DNA of 64,000 bases from Dactylonectria macrodidyma (taxonomy: Eukaryota; Ascomycota; Sordariomycetes; Hypocreales; Nectriaceae): positions 62,001 through 126,000 of the forward strand of contig JAGMUV010000016.1 of the NCBI GenBank assembly GCA_020744425.1, in the 5' to 3' direction. Made by a program: the position numbers and the translations under genes. Positions 1-11,096 of the stretch are shown here, in pieces (position 1 is the first letter of the stretch; each line of letters begins with the position of its first letter). The notes below the pieces were generated by a model. That model had not been told where the DNA came from. It saw nothing but the letters and a program-made list of their open reading frames with translations, and did not search any database.

Positions 1-422
1 TACCTTCGTACTAGCACACGTAATTGCCTGGCATCATTGGTCCAAGAAGTTGGGATCAGCACAGAAACCAGGGCATATGTTGGCGCTCCAGCCGACATAT
101 TGCCCATGATGCCCATGGCCTTACCCTCACGTCCTGGGCTACATTTGACGTCGTCACATCATCGACCGATGGTCAACCGTTGCTCAGTTTTCAGGAACAG
201 GGGCTAGGGAGGCATCAGCCAGCGAACCGCTCTGTGGTCGATCTTTCCCCGCAACTTTTCGGTAATGCCACTACTGGTGGCTTTTGCGTCTATCGAGGCT
301 CTAGGGTGATGGGCCATTGCTGTGCGATATCGTGGTTTCGACCACATGTCGTGTGGAGCCCCCGCAGCGTGGCTTTGGCCCAATACCAAGGTTCAGCCGG
401 CTCCCTAGCAGCGCTCTTAATA
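1..422. other. No recognisable gene at the left edge
   Basis: An open frame runs through this stretch on the plus strand, but it reads straight through the terminal repeats of the MITE at 423-616 and its translation shows no domain, so I do not call it a gene. Confidence 0.5.
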
Positions 423-616
423 GTCCAGACCGTTTTGACTATTAGTCCAGACTACACCGTTAGCCGGGACAACGCTGCGACCAATTCAATTCAAAAGCAA
501 AAAAATAAGAGCATCCAATTGGACAATTTTTATTCCACCAGTGAGAATGCGGTATTAATTGCTTTTGATTCAGCGTTGCTAGTGTAGTCTGGACTAATAG
601 TCTAAACGATGTGGAC
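423..616. mobile_element. MITE with 35-bp TIRs and TA target duplication
   Basis: Two arms, 423-457 and 582-616, are reverse complements with about four mismatches (the left arm starts GTCCAGACCG). They are flanked by TA at 421-422 and 617-618. The 194-bp body has no coding capacity. Size, TIRs and TA duplication are what is expected of a nonautonomous Tc1/mariner/pogo-type element. The mobilising transposase is not identified; none of the pogo-type transposases in this window has visibly matching ends. Confidence 0.8.
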
Positions 617-674
617 TAACATATTCATAAAGTATGAAAGTCACGTGGTCGTTCCCTCACAATTTGTGTGCCCC

Positions 675-3064
675 TTACACCTGTACCTGACAAGAACGTC
701 GCTGAAATACAGCGCCGATGAAGCCCCAACCAGGGGGTCGCTCCCGACCACAGGCGGAGCGGACCAGGTTGAGGTAGAGAGGGAAAACAGCGCATACCGC
801 AAAGAGAGCGACGACGATAAAGTACGCGTATTGTGCCGACTTGTTGGTTGAAACAGCCAACATGACCCATGGCCAGATGCCTGCTCCCAGGCTACAGATG
901 CTAACCAACAGGCCGCAAACCAGAGCAGTCCACCAGCCGAGGCCTCGGAGAGCAATGGCTATGACTATATTGGGGATCCCCCCCAGGAGGATCGACAAGG
1001 CCATAGTCACCTGCTGGACCATTGCGGCCGATGGAAACGAAACCGAAGAGATGACTGCCGCGAGGGCGATGCCGGTTCCGCACGCCAAGAGCAGGATGAC
1101 GCGCGGGGGGATGAAGAGACTCGCGAGGGCGAATAGGAATTGACCAGCGGCGTAGATGGCTGTGAGCGAGGTTTGAAACTCAGGGATCGGTAGCTCCAAC
1201 GCCGTCTTGGTTCTGTTCGACACGACGGACAGGACACTGCCGATGGAGGTTCGGAGACTCGCCAACGCCCCGGCGGCACAGAAGCTAGACAGGGCGGCAA
1301 TTCCCAGAGAGACAACGATAACAGGGACCACGCCGAGGTGCTTCTCGGAAGGGTCCACGGCCAGGATGCCCGGCCGGGTTCGCAGTTCGGTCTCCATGAC
1401 CTGGGGGAGCGGCACGTACCAGTAGAAGAGGCCGAGCAGGACGGTGAATAGTGCAATGACGAGGTAAGCCCACTGTAGTGCTACCAGATTGTGAGTGTCC
1501 TCCACGTTGATGTCGAGGATCTTGCTCGCGAGCACCGAGCTCAACGTGCCCCCAAGGGCTTCCAGACCGGTGCCAATCAAGATTCGGGCTGTCGCGCAAC
1601 TGGGCGGCCCACAGAGACTGTTGAACGTACTGGCGACCATCTCCATGATGCCCAGGCTTGCTCCGACCAAGATGTTACCGACGACGAACCCGGGATACGA
1701 CCCGACAGCCCCGCAAGGCCAGAATATGAGTGTTCCGACGCACGAGATGGCTAGGGATGTCGCGATGGTGGCCTTGAGCCCGACGTAGCGCAGGATCGCA
1801 TACCCGATTGTTGGGGTGAGGATGCCGGTGCCGACGTAGCAGGCTGAGAACATGCCCACGGCCTGCGTGTGGGTCTTGACGATGGGTATGCTCGCGTTGA
1901 TGGAAAACAGCATGACGAGGATGAAGCCGTTGAGGAAGAGGAGCAGGTTGATGGCGGCGCAGTACTTGACGCATTCGGAGCCACGCATGTCGACGATGCA
2001 CTTGGGCTGCTCCAGGTTGATAAAGCCAAAGTAGACGGTGTCTTGTTCTGGGAGTGCTGGAGATGTTGCGAGAGAACCAGCCCTGTTACTGTGATGCTCC
2101 AACGCATCGGGGCTTGGCGAGTTCGGGGAGGCTGCCTGGGATGGAAAAAATTGCAGCGATGTCCGCGTGCTTCCATGAGAGGTGAGGCGCAACGTGTTGG
2201 ATGGCGTCAGTCGTCTAATCACCGGGCGAAGAGTCGGGATAGCGGCCCCAATGACGGCTGTGTTGACCTCTACCGCCGACCACAGAAGCGCCATGCCAAC
2301 GTTGACGGACCTGGGCGCGGTCGCCTGCTCAAGGTTGATGACGGCTAGCTGAAGATTGTAGATGCGCGCCACGTCAATGACGCCGATGAAGATGACGCCG
2401 AGGATAAACGACAGAATCACCATGCTCTTCCTCCACGGCGTCAACGGCAGTGTTGCCAGCGCGGGGATGGGCAGAACGAGGATGGCGAGCTCGGTAGCGA
2501 TGTTAACGGGCCACGCGCTCAGCCAGATGTTCTGGATGGGGATGCAGCTGGGGTCCCGGGCAGCGAAGTTGTACGCCGCCTCCACGGGACGGCAGCGCAG
2601 GGCCGTCATGAAAGTCAAGATGACGCCTCCGACTGACACAACCACGAGGGTGACGTAGGACCCGACGCGGAGGAACTTTTGCGACTGCCGCGCGATGTCG
2701 AGGTAGAGGAGGAGGATCGAGATCTTGGCCGTCGTCAGGGCCGGAATGAACATGACCATGGCGGTATACTGGGTCCGCAGCCGTGTGGTGTCCCCATCCC
2801 CATCACCAAAGTCCATGGAGGCACCGAACCCGACTGTGAATGATAGCCCAAAGGCGAGGATCTGATGGTGTTAGTCGCCGTCGTGTCATACGCGTATGTG
2901 CGTCTCACCCATGCTGCTATAAAGGCATAATCGTCCCAGCCATGGCGCTTCACGATGCCGAAGCGGCTGACGACACGGCCTACGGCAAAAACGCTGGCAA
3001 CAAGAAATGTCACCGTAACGGTGATGAAGACGGCTCTCTTATCTTTGTCGAGGAACATGGACAC
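675..3064 (-). CDS. Rhodopsin-like 7-TM domain fused to a 12-TM MFS transporter
   Basis: Two exons: 3064-2909 and 2861-675. The 47-bp intron (2908-2862) starts GTGAGA, has a GACTAAC branch site and ends CAG, giving about 780 residues. Residues 1-280 form a fungal rhodopsin/PTH11-like 7-TM unit: TM1, then the hallmark WDDYA motif, an extracellular cysteine (LRCRP), and a last helix ending AAIPTLRPV. A polar linker of about 70 residues follows, then twelve hydrophobic segments resembling the MFS fucose-permease-like group, up to a short basic tail. The 7-TM/MFS junction lies inside exon 2, so the fusion does not depend on a splice call. By family knowledge the MFS half would be a plasma-membrane proton-coupled solute symporter and the 7-TM half a sensor-like module; substrate and ligand are unknown. 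It is transcribed away from the PTH11-like gene at 5968. Confidence 0.82.
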
Positions 3065-5967
3065 TGAAGCTGTGGGGCAGCCCTCTCTGCCGAGTATTAT
3101 GGATTGCGGAGCAGGGTGGAAGCCAGCAGGTGACGTCGATATTTATGGTCGGGGCTGTCACCTTCAGGGGCTGATGGCGACGGTCTAGAGTGCGATCCTT
3201 ACTCGGAGTGACATCTCTGGCAGCAATTCTAGGTTTGGTGTAGCCAAGTTGGTACCCCCGGAGCTTGTTCTCACGAATGGGCAATTTCTATAGCAATAAT
3301 GAACATCTATAAAAAGATTCGTGTTTAAGGAAGTAGGCAGAACACCCTTAGATTTTTGGAATTTTATAGTCATTGTTTTGTTCTTGTTTTGCGGAACGTT
3401 CAGAGATTCTTTCATCGTTCTCTTGCGTGGCCTGAAGAGGGTTGGAGTAGAGTGTAGACAACCTGTCAAGCCACCTTGACGCCTTGACACTGAGCGTGAA
3501 CCTTGTTTCCAAGCCACAGGTAAGCTCCATCGTTGTCTCTTGCCTGTCGTTGTTGAGCACCTAGTTAATCGGACCCAAGGAGGGGATATTGCGGGATGGT
3601 GTCGAGGATTAGCCGCCCTCACGCGACCTACCTTCGGCAAAGCTTTATGGATTCAACCGCACCATTGATCAACTCAAAGGTACAGTAGATCATGGTGATA
3701 GATCACTGTCCGGCCCGCTTTGTCATCTAGCGAATGTCCCCGAGCGACCCGGGGAAGCGGAAAGGTGGACGCCGTCTCTCAGCTAAGCGCTGAAGCCTGA
3801 CGCCACCAGTCCGAGCGGCCGCAACGCCAGGGGTACATCAGCAATTGAGCCACGGCAGCCCCGCTGATAGGAAGAGCTAGTGAGAGGCGTTAGGGGATGG
3901 TAGCATGACAAGATAAGAAGATAGGGCAGATGAGCTAGTGGAGATGAAACTCGGGTGGTCTCTGGGGTCTCGTTCACATCAGGTGCGATTGCACGAGCAA
4001 ACCTACTCTCGTGTGAATAGATTTAGGATATAAGACCGGTATTGCTGCGAAGTTCGGCCGAGCCTGATTTGTTACGACCCAAGATGGGAACGGTGTGAAG
4101 ACGGAACATCACACATTCCGTGCCGACCAATAAGGTTGTTCGCCACATGCAAGTTGAACGAGGTCGGTTCGACTCTGTTCGACTCACAAAACCACGATCG
4201 ACCAAGCAAATCAGAATAGTATATATAACTTCACTCATTCCCACTTCCCTGTCTAGATAGCTCTCCAGCTTTCAATAATTACAACTTGATTACTCAAGAA
4301 TACTCCTTGACGTTATCAGACGTGATTCGCCATCCTACGCTCAATACGCCACGCCCGTTACAACTGCCAACATAAACCAAACAGGTTACGGTTTACTACG
4401 TTGGGAACCTTGACCGTCACATGATTGCAGCTGTTCAAAGGACTCGCTGCGAGCTGCAGCCTGATTCGCTTCATCCCACGTCACCGATTCATCGAACTCG
4501 CGGCAGCCATCGACGCGGAGTGCCCCAAGGCGCCGATCAGAGCCACAGCCAGCCTGAAACACCGCTGGCGAGTATAATCACCCACTCTGTCGCCGTGTAT
4601 TCCGTCGAGACACCCCCTCAATGCGCTACCTTCGTCAGTCAACGCACATGGAGCGACTGGACAGCCCTCCATATCAACAACGCCTCTTTTCCAAGCAACT
4701 TTCATTATCGATAAGTAAGGATGATGGCATTATCCGAGCAGCCATGTCGTGAGCATATTAAGCGTCTTTTAAGACCCTTTTGAAGATTGGCGCCCTAGCC
4801 CAGTGGTAAGCAAGACGTTCTAGACCTTGGGCAAGGTTCCCGCCACTGTAAGAATCAGCCACTCCCAGTGCACAACGATGTCGGATTCCCCGATAACACT
4901 TACCCATCGGCCATTCAAAGTCGCTGCTCAAGTTCTCGAACCCTTCGCGACCGGAAACTGACTCGGCTCCACGATCCGAGGATCGGGTCCCGCTGGGGAT
5001 CAATCTCCACCACGTCCCGACGAGGCGTCGACTAGCTAACCTCGACGCGAAATAAGCGAATGCTTTAAACCCTGTCAAATTCATCCCATAAGCACAAAAT
5101 GACTCGGCAATGTTTGGGGCGTCCAGTCACCGCGTTCTCTTGCGAAGCTGGATGTGCGCTCGGGCTTTTGGATTGCTCGAGCGCTGGAGCCACCGCTGAC
5201 AAACGCCTCTCTTCAGGGGAAATGTTGAACCCGAGGGAGATGTCTCTAGCGTTGCCATCCCAGTGCGGATCTCATGGATGGCACGTTCACTCGCTGGCCT
5301 TACTTTGTAGCGCTTGCGACTTTGACTTCAACTCATGCCTCTTGCTCGGTCTGTCAAAAGTGTCAGGTAGAGAGACCTTGTGTGGAAGATGCTACCCGCT
5401 TACTCAGATACCATCTCCCTTGAACCTTCCATGTCTGCAAGGAGCGAGAGTGTAGCCTTTCTGATGAACTTTCTGGCCTAGCGTCTTCAATCATTCCGCG
5501 AGTCGTTTTCCCATCCATCCGGTCATTCTCGAGGAAACGAGTCGGAACCCACATTCTGTATCACCGGTTCGCCCAATTGAACGATCCACTACTCAAACTC
5601 AAAAGACGCCCAGCCTGTAATATGTCGCTAAACCTCCTGACATGTCAAAGGTTCTGGGCACTAAACTTGCGCTAAGCCAAGCTAGAGCGCTAGGCGACAC
5701 GCACCTCTTGGGAAGCCGCCCGCGGAGGTTCCCGCCCTTTCCCACCCATGTGAGTGTCATAATGGGTACTATTATCCCACTAAGTGTGGGCCTACACTTT
5801 TGCTAGTGGCGTAACGGTTATCTGACACATGCATGTTCCCTTGACGTCTGCAGATCCTTTTTACTACTGCAAGGCATTTACATGAGCGTCCCCGCGTGCG
5901 GCATACCGAAAGATTCCATCCACGCTGAACCAACTAGAGTATTGTTGCATCGCAGTGACACGGAAGC
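3065..5967. other. Intergenic region without a convincing gene
   Basis: This 2.9-kb stretch separates two divergently transcribed membrane-protein genes and should contain both promoters. Short open frames exist on both strands, but none shows a domain, plausible splice structure or repeat relation to the rest of the window. A tRNA-like A-box near 4796 was examined and rejected. Confidence 0.5.
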
Positions 5968-7372
5968 ATGGCGAGCGAACTGGACAGCGGGGCCAAATCT
6001 CAGGGACCCGCCATTTTCAAACTCAATGTCTGCCTCATCGTGCTCTCATCCATTGTCATGATCGCGCGGTTATACGCCCGCGGGTTCATGACCAAGGCCC
6101 TTGGAGTTGACGACATAGCGGCGGTATTTGGCTTTGTGAGATGCCTAGAGAACCTTGTTTCTTCGTCATTCCTGACATTTCCGTCGTTACCAGGGCCTCG
6201 CCGTCGCTTTATCTTGCCTCGAAATTATCCAAGTAGGAAATGGCTCGGGATCTCCGATGAGCACGCTCTCACCCGAACAGCTCAAGGCATTCTTTGCGGT
6301 ATGCAGAAATCTCATGACTGTTTCAGTCTTCGTTAAATACTAATCATGACCCCTCAAGCTCTTGCCAGTTGAGGAGATCGTATCCTTCCTGGCGCCCTGC
6401 TTCATCCGACTGTCGATTCTGGCTTTCCTTCCTCGCCTTAGCAGAGATCGTAAGTGCATCGTCCCCGTTACACTCATTGAACCCTGTGGTTAATGATTCG
6501 ATAGGCATCTTCATGAGATGCGTGTGGGTCATTGGCTTTATCATTGTTGGAATCGCTCTGGCGGCGGTCATTTTCCTTCTGGCAGAATGCCAACCCATTG
6601 GGCACGTTCGAGTCTCCTTGCTGGTCCATTTTGATTGATCTCTAACCACATCTTAGCGATCTTTTCGACGCTATGAAGCCAGATAGAAACTGCGTCAGTC
6701 AAGAGAAGGAAGCCCACCTGATGTGGGCGCATGCCATCGTCGGGATCTTCATCGACGCTGCGCTATTCGGGCTACCGATCTGGGTCATCCGAAACAAGAT
6801 GACGTTTGGCTCCAAGGCCATCAAAGTAATTCTTGTCTTTTGCGTCGGTCTTTTTGCCATCATCATGGGAATTCTTCGACTCGGCTTCATGGTCACTACC
6901 GACTTTGCCGTTGATACGTTGGTGGCCTTGCCTATGCTGCTGCCATTCACCGCTAATCAATAACAGGACATACAAAATGGCCCGAGTCGCTCCGTGGGTT
7001 GTTCTCGAAATACACGTCGGCCTCTGGTGTGGCAGCTTCCCTGCTCTTCAACCTCTCCTTCGCCTCGTTTCCTACAGGCTCGGCCTCCGAAGTCACCTCG
7101 ATAGCACTAATAAGCCGACGACTCGAGGCACTGGGGAAGGTACTCGACCCGGCGCTGGTGGATATATCAAGCAGCACAGCGCCGTCGATCCCGAAGGCGA
7201 CGGTGCAAGTGCCAGAGTCATCGTCTCGGGCGGTGACTCGACGACAGAGTTTGTGGAGCTCGGGGACATGGATAAAGGTATTAGAATGACGACCGATGTC
7301 ATTGTGAAAGTAGAGGATGATGTCTATTCAAGAGAGAGAAGCGAGGTGAGAACGACATGGGATGCAATCTAA
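5968..7372 (+). CDS. PTH11-like rhodopsin-domain integral membrane protein
   Basis: Six exons restore one 375-residue frame: 5968-6135, 6194-6298, 6359-6449, 6505-6601, 6657-6917 and 6967-7372. Introns are 49-60 bp. The protein has seven hydrophobic segments: TM1 in exon 1, followed by the GVDDIA motif (the family's WDDY position), an ECQPIG turn after TM4, and a last helix with WVVLEIHVGLW before a polar, acidic cytoplasmic tail of about 90 residues. This fits the fungal rhodopsin/PTH11-like superfamily, putative surface receptors; there is no CFEM domain. Intron 4 has no GT donor in the required phase; a GC donor at 6602 (exon GG, then GCACGT) works with the TTAG acceptor at 6656. Either it is a GC-AG intron or the donor is mutated. 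Confidence 0.75.
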
Positions 7373-7410
7373 TCCAGATGGTGTTGGCCAGGGAAGCTAG
7401 AGATACCTTA

Positions 7411-7496
7411 ATTCAGCCGAAGGCTGACTCTACATCAGTTCTTAAGTTTTCTGAATGCCTTTCGGTACGAAAGGTCTTTTAAGCTCCGGGATTCTC
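7411..7496 (-). repeat. Fragment of a dispersed repeat also at 32385-32490
   Basis: This stretch is the reverse complement of 32385-32490. A 39-bp exact match begins at TTCAGCCGAAGG; after a 45-bp gap relative to the other copy, a second match covers the palindrome at 7458-7474 (CCTTTCGGTACGAAAGG) and the following AGCTC segment. It is probably a deleted end of the repeat or transposon upstream of the pogo gene at 32518. The rest of 7373-7854 holds nothing I recognise. Confidence 0.75.
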
Positions 7497-7854
7497 TACC
7501 CAAAAATCGACCGCTCATCCTTTGCAAACATGCCCCTGTCAAATGGCGACCAATAGTAGTAGATTTATTACGCCCGGGAGAACGGATCTCATAGGGCCAT
7601 GGAACACGTTATGCTATTTACATTTCTGCCACTTCAATCCTGACCACAAAGTAAAGCCCCACTTTCTCTCCCTGAATCGCTTTCTTCTGGCCTCGCTTGA
7701 CTCTCTCTGACAGGCCTGCTTGAAGGCCAATTTCTCCAAGTGTTCAGCATCTTATCCTCAGCAGCTGAAGCATGGTCTGTCAAAATGAGGCTGCATTGTG
7801 TTAGTATTGTGTCAATGTTTCCTGGTTCCGGGGTTGTTAGTATGTCCCATTCTC

Positions 7855-8202
7855 CTACTTCACTCCCAGTCTTCCCGTCTTCATCGCAAATTTGATCGTT
7901 GCTCGCACCACCTGTAGGTTAGGTGACCACTTCGGTCCGTCCAATGCCGACTTTCCTCCCAAAAAGAACGATAGGTTTCCTATCTCGCTTTGCCTGATTT
8001 GTCTTATGCCTTCGCGTTGTGCGTCCCACTTGGTGCATCGAAAGAGAAAATGTTCCATCGTCTCGACTGCCCTTCCACAGTCGCACAAGTCTGATTCCAC
8101 TGCACCGATCCTCGACAGGTAGCTGTTAATCCTCGCCATTCCCGTGCGCAACTGCGAAAGCGTGTCTGCTTCGGGGCCCAATAGATGCACGGGTCCGTAC
8201 AC
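7855..8202 (-). pseudogene. LINE (non-LTR retrotransposon) 3' end: RNase H tail and Zn knuckle
   Basis: About 115 residues are preserved. SQLRTGMARINSYL is followed by a CDCG...ETMEHFLFRC pattern, which is the C-terminal end of Tad/I-clade LINE ORF2 proteins after the RNase H domain. Everything upstream (endonuclease, reverse transcriptase) is absent, as expected for a 5'-truncated insertion. At its 5' end (8172-8202) the frame runs into an 86-bp segment that also occurs elsewhere in the window, so the first dozen or so residues probably do not belong to the LINE. Confidence 0.8.
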
Positions 8203-8257
8203 TCACGGGTCCCATATTAGTCAGCATAACCCTAACCCTCTGCCTTGCTGCTTTATC
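8172..8257 (-). repeat. 86-bp segment inverted at 10786-10871, carrying two telomere-type hexamers
   Basis: 8172-8257 and 10786-10871 are near-identical reverse complements of equal length. Each includes CCCTAACCCT (or its complement), two copies of the common fungal telomere unit. Outside the segment the two places diverge: here it joins a LINE tail, there an unrelated sequence. Two hexamers are too few to call an interstitial telomere. Confidence 0.75.
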
Positions 8258-8260
8258 TTC

Positions 8261-8533
8261 TTATGGGCTACTTCTATATCGTAACGGACAGGACCCTGCA
8301 CCTCTTCTATGGCCTTGTATATGACATTTGCTACATGTAGGTAGTCTTTTTGTTGGCTTATCTTGCGGCTCATCTTGCGGCTCATCTTGCCGCTCGTCTT
8401 GCCCCTTGTCTTGTCGCTTGTTTTGTGGCCTGGCTTGAGGCTTGTCTTGTGGTTCGTCTTGTAGTTCGTCTTGTGGTTCGTCTTGTCGCTTGTCTTGTGA
8501 TGGATACCACTGTTGAGGAGGAAGAGAGTTCAT
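8261..8533 (-). pseudogene. Putative transposase C-terminus with zinc knuckle (MULE-like, tentative)
   Basis: The 90-residue frame opens with a low-complexity stretch built on QDEP/QDKP units and ends with a CX2CX3GHX6C knuckle (CSKCHIQGHRRGAGSC). Knuckles of this kind close many fungal MULE/FAR1-type transposases, but no catalytic domain remains: the upstream side is replaced by palindromic repeats at 8534. It could instead be the end of another nucleic-acid-binding protein. Confidence 0.4.
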
Positions 8534-8663
8534 TTTATTAATTCAGCCGAAGGCTGACTCTACATTATTAATTCAGCCGAAGGCTGACTCTACATTAATC
8601 CATAAGTTTTTTCAGCCGAAGGCTGACTCTACATTAATCCATAAGTTTTCCCAATAATGAGGG
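8534..8663. repeat. Tandem copies of a palindromic 15-mer
   Basis: TCAGCCGAAGGCTGA occurs three times (starting near 8543, 8573 and 8612), each followed by CTCTACAT; the first two are in 30-bp repeats, and ATCCATAAGTTTT follows the second and third. The last unit continues into AATAATGAGGGT, which also matches the dispersed repeat at 32385-32490, and then abuts the left end of helicase-element copy A. The array is therefore an amplified piece of that repeat into which copy A inserted. Confidence 0.75.
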
Positions 8664-8887
8664 TTTGGTGCAGACAGGGATTAATAAGTTTCTCGGTCTC
8701 TGATTGGTTTAAATTTTGTATGGACGGCCACAAAACGAGGAGCAACTGGACGACGGCTCATAAAAAGTGGGCCTAGCTTGCCAGCTAGCAGTCCCCCTGG
8801 CTTGTTTACTCGGAATTTCGCTTGGCATTCGCTTGGCATGGAAACTTCGTTCACGCAACGCATCTTCATGTCTTGCGTCATTGAGTA

Positions 8888-10290
8888 ATGCATCCGAAGT
8901 CTACTCCTCAAGGGCTTCAAGATGACTTAGTGTCCATTGTCTGTGCCCGCTGTGGCGAGAAGAAACCGGCTGGTGACTTCGTCAGCAAACGGAAATCTGC
9001 TGGGAATACCAAGAACTGCCTGGAATGTCGTAGTCGGTGCAATTCTCATGTCAGCCCTGTCTCCCCCCTCCGCAAGACATTCAATACTAACTAAGTGAAG
9101 CGTTCCAGATCCAAAGGCGCGATCCTGACATTAAGAAACCTCGCCATCGGTCCTTCTTCAACTGAGAGTCCCGCTCCGAAGAGAACTGAAGAAGAAGCTG
9201 GCCTATCGCCTCTTAACGACAGACTCGGAACCCAGCCTACGTCGCCAGAGAGGCTACGGCAATGTCATACAGCCAAGACGTTATCCGGGGCGTCGATTAG
9301 CCAGCCGCGTGTAGTGTTGGGGACGCCAATTCCACCAACCCAACAAAGCTCGCGGCTCTTTCGTACAATAGCTCCCTCACCTCCTGTGCAGCCGACACTA
9401 CTAACCGCCTCACATTCTGATCCGTCTACTATCCGAAGCAGCACTTCTCATATAGGTCACTCTGACTTGGCTCCTAGATTCCTCCAGTGCGGGAGAGACT
9501 CACAGGACAATTCCTCCATGGCTGGCGCAAGGGCCAAGCGGGCTGCTATCCAGCGAGGCCATCGTTCACGACGCCGTGCAGGGGAGACTGTGTCACTAAC
9601 TCCCTCAATATTTCAACTCGGCGCGTTTAAAGGTTCGGAGGGGCCTGGGGCAGATATTCTTACTTAATGGTCGCAGTACTTCGGGCTAACCACAGAATGT
9701 AGATGCCAGCCAAGATCGACCGCGAGAAGAAGCTTAAAGATATCAAGTATCTAATCATTGACGAGAAGAGCATGCTAGGACTGCGTCAGCTATCTTGGAT
9801 CGATGACCGTCTCCGAGAGGCGTTCCCGAATAAGAACGAAGAGTTCTTTGGCGGCCTGAACATCCTGTTGGTTGGTGACTTCTTTCAGCTTCCCCCTGTG
9901 CTGCAGAAGCCGCTTTATTACGATAAAGAGGTTCAGGGAGTAGAGATTAAGGGCAGAAACGCATATAGGCGATTCGATAAATCGGTCTTCTTGAAAGTTG
10001 TCCAGCGGCAGCGTGGCGACGATCAGGAGGCATTCCGCCTAGCTCTCGGGGAATTGCGGCTGCTTCAACTATCTGTGGAGTCCTGGAAGCTCCTTTCCAG
10101 CCGCGTACAGGCAAAACTAGACGATCAAGAGGTCGCAAGGTTTGTCAACGCCTTACGAGTATAGAGTATATGCCACTAAAGATAGGGTGAACGAATATAA
10201 CCACTATCACCTCGACCGCCTCAGCCGGCCAGTCATCCAGGTCATGGCTAAGAACGTCGGCCCCGGCGCGGATGGCATGAAGATGAAGAT
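8888..10290 (+). pseudogene. PIF1-like helicase gene remnants (copy A)
   Basis: Three pieces remain. 8888-9094 encodes a four-cysteine finger (VCARC...CLECR) and ends in TAA. 9095-9667 continues in the same frame without an ATG. 9703-10164 encodes the helicase core from the Walker B box (LIIDEKSMLG) through GDFFQLPPV to the RecA2 region, then shifts frame near 10142. The Walker A region is missing, so no active protein is possible. Copy B supplies the lost C-terminal motif VI region. Confidence 0.8.
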
Positions 10291-10389
10291 GAGGGATCAG
10301 GAGCTTAGGAAACGACAGGTGCTCACACAGAATCCGTACATGTCACATAATACCAAGAATGGCCATGGCAATGGATCAGTACGTAGATA

Positions 10390-10618
10390 CCGTAAATACT
10401 CGGAAAACTCGGTCAGAAAGCGTCCCCCATATTTAATGCAAATCTCCAATATTAGCCGCTGCCATATCAGGAGGCCCTGATCCGATTGGCTATATCATGG
10501 GTCTTGATAAGGCGTATCTTATCTATTTCTAGTCCAATTGGTCAATTCTATAGTCATGTGATCTCTACGTGGCGCTTGCGGGGCGCGCTTTCTGACCGAG
10601 TTTTCCGAGTATTTACGG
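10390..10618. mobile_element. 229-bp MITE inserted in helicase-element copy A
   Basis: The 33-bp arms 10390-10422 and 10586-10618 are perfect reverse complements (CCGTAAATACTCGG...), flanked by TA at 10388-10389 and 10619-10620. Copy B keeps the empty site with a single TA at the matching position (ACGTAGATAGTGCAG on its strand), so insertion and target duplication are shown directly. The body is noncoding. Confidence 0.92.
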
Positions 10619-10677
10619 TAATGCAGTAGTAGTACTAGCTTCCCGGCCCGCGGACAAACAGCCTTCGGCTGAGGCTA

Positions 10678-10730
10678 CCCCATGCACCCCATCGCCGCTC
10701 CAATGTGCATGGGGTGACGTAGTATTTTAG
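10678..10730 (+). other. 3' hairpin terminus of the helicase element
   Basis: CCCCATGCAC (10678-10687) pairs perfectly with GTGCATGGGG (10705-10714) across a 17-nt loop, and the element ends 16 nt later at TTTTAG. The same structure is at 11269-11321 in copy B. Placement just inside the terminus parallels the Helitron 3' hairpin that marks the end of rolling-circle transfer. Confidence 0.7.
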
Positions 10731-10997
10731 TAGTAAGTAAGGATAGATATGATGAGGTGTGAGGCGGTGAAGCAGAAGGGAGACGGATAAAGCAGCAAGG
10801 CAGAGGGTTAGGGTTATGCTGACTAATATTGGACCCGTGAGTGTACGGACCCGTGCATCTATTGGGCCCCGTCTGCTTCGCGCCTCTTCAGTCCGTCGTA
10901 CAGCACCTTTGTGTGTTTTCCTGGTAGCGCTTTGTCAACCCTCTTGGAGAAGCCGCCCACTCTGTCCGGTTGTGTCTGGTGCTGTTGTAGCTGCTCT

Positions 10998-11096
10998 CTC
11001 GCTACTAGGGGGGTCTCGTCAATTCTTTTCAGCTCAACCCCCCGTGAGGGACGAACGGGGGGTAAGTTGACTAGCCAAAAGTTCGGCGACTCACCG
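10998..11096 (-). repeat. Dispersed repeat, inverted partner at 34934-35030
   Basis: The reverse complement of this segment matches 34934-35030 at nearly every base, except that a 13-nt block (11044-11056) between CCCCCC and GGGGGG arms is inverted relative to its flanks. It looks like a transposon end, but no matching opposite end was found. Confidence 0.75.

Larger units (their letters stand above)
8664..10730 (+). mobile_element. Helicase-bearing element, copy A
   Basis: Comparison with the inverted copy B (11269-12673) defines both ends: identity starts at TTTGGTGCAGAC (8664) and stops at GTATTTTAG (10730), beyond which the flanks differ. There are no terminal inverted repeats. Instead the 3' end has a perfect 10-bp hairpin 16 nt from the terminus. 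Absence of TIRs, a subterminal 3' hairpin and an encoded PIF1 helicase suggest a Helitron-related, helicase-only element, although the classical 5' TC and 3' CTRR ends are not present as such. It has lost the middle of its gene and has acquired a MITE. Confidence 0.7.

Noticed and set aside
24..587. 187-residue open frame at the left edge
   Set aside because: It reads through both MITE arms and has no domain or codon pattern of a gene.
4788..4860. tRNA-like sequence with an A-box-like TAGCCCAGTGG
   Set aside because: The B-box is poor and the acceptor and T arms do not pair, so neither a tRNA nor a SINE can be supported.
8350..8541. Plus-strand frame rich in leucine, alanine and valine
   Set aside because: It is the antisense shadow of the QDEP-repeat frame on the minus strand.
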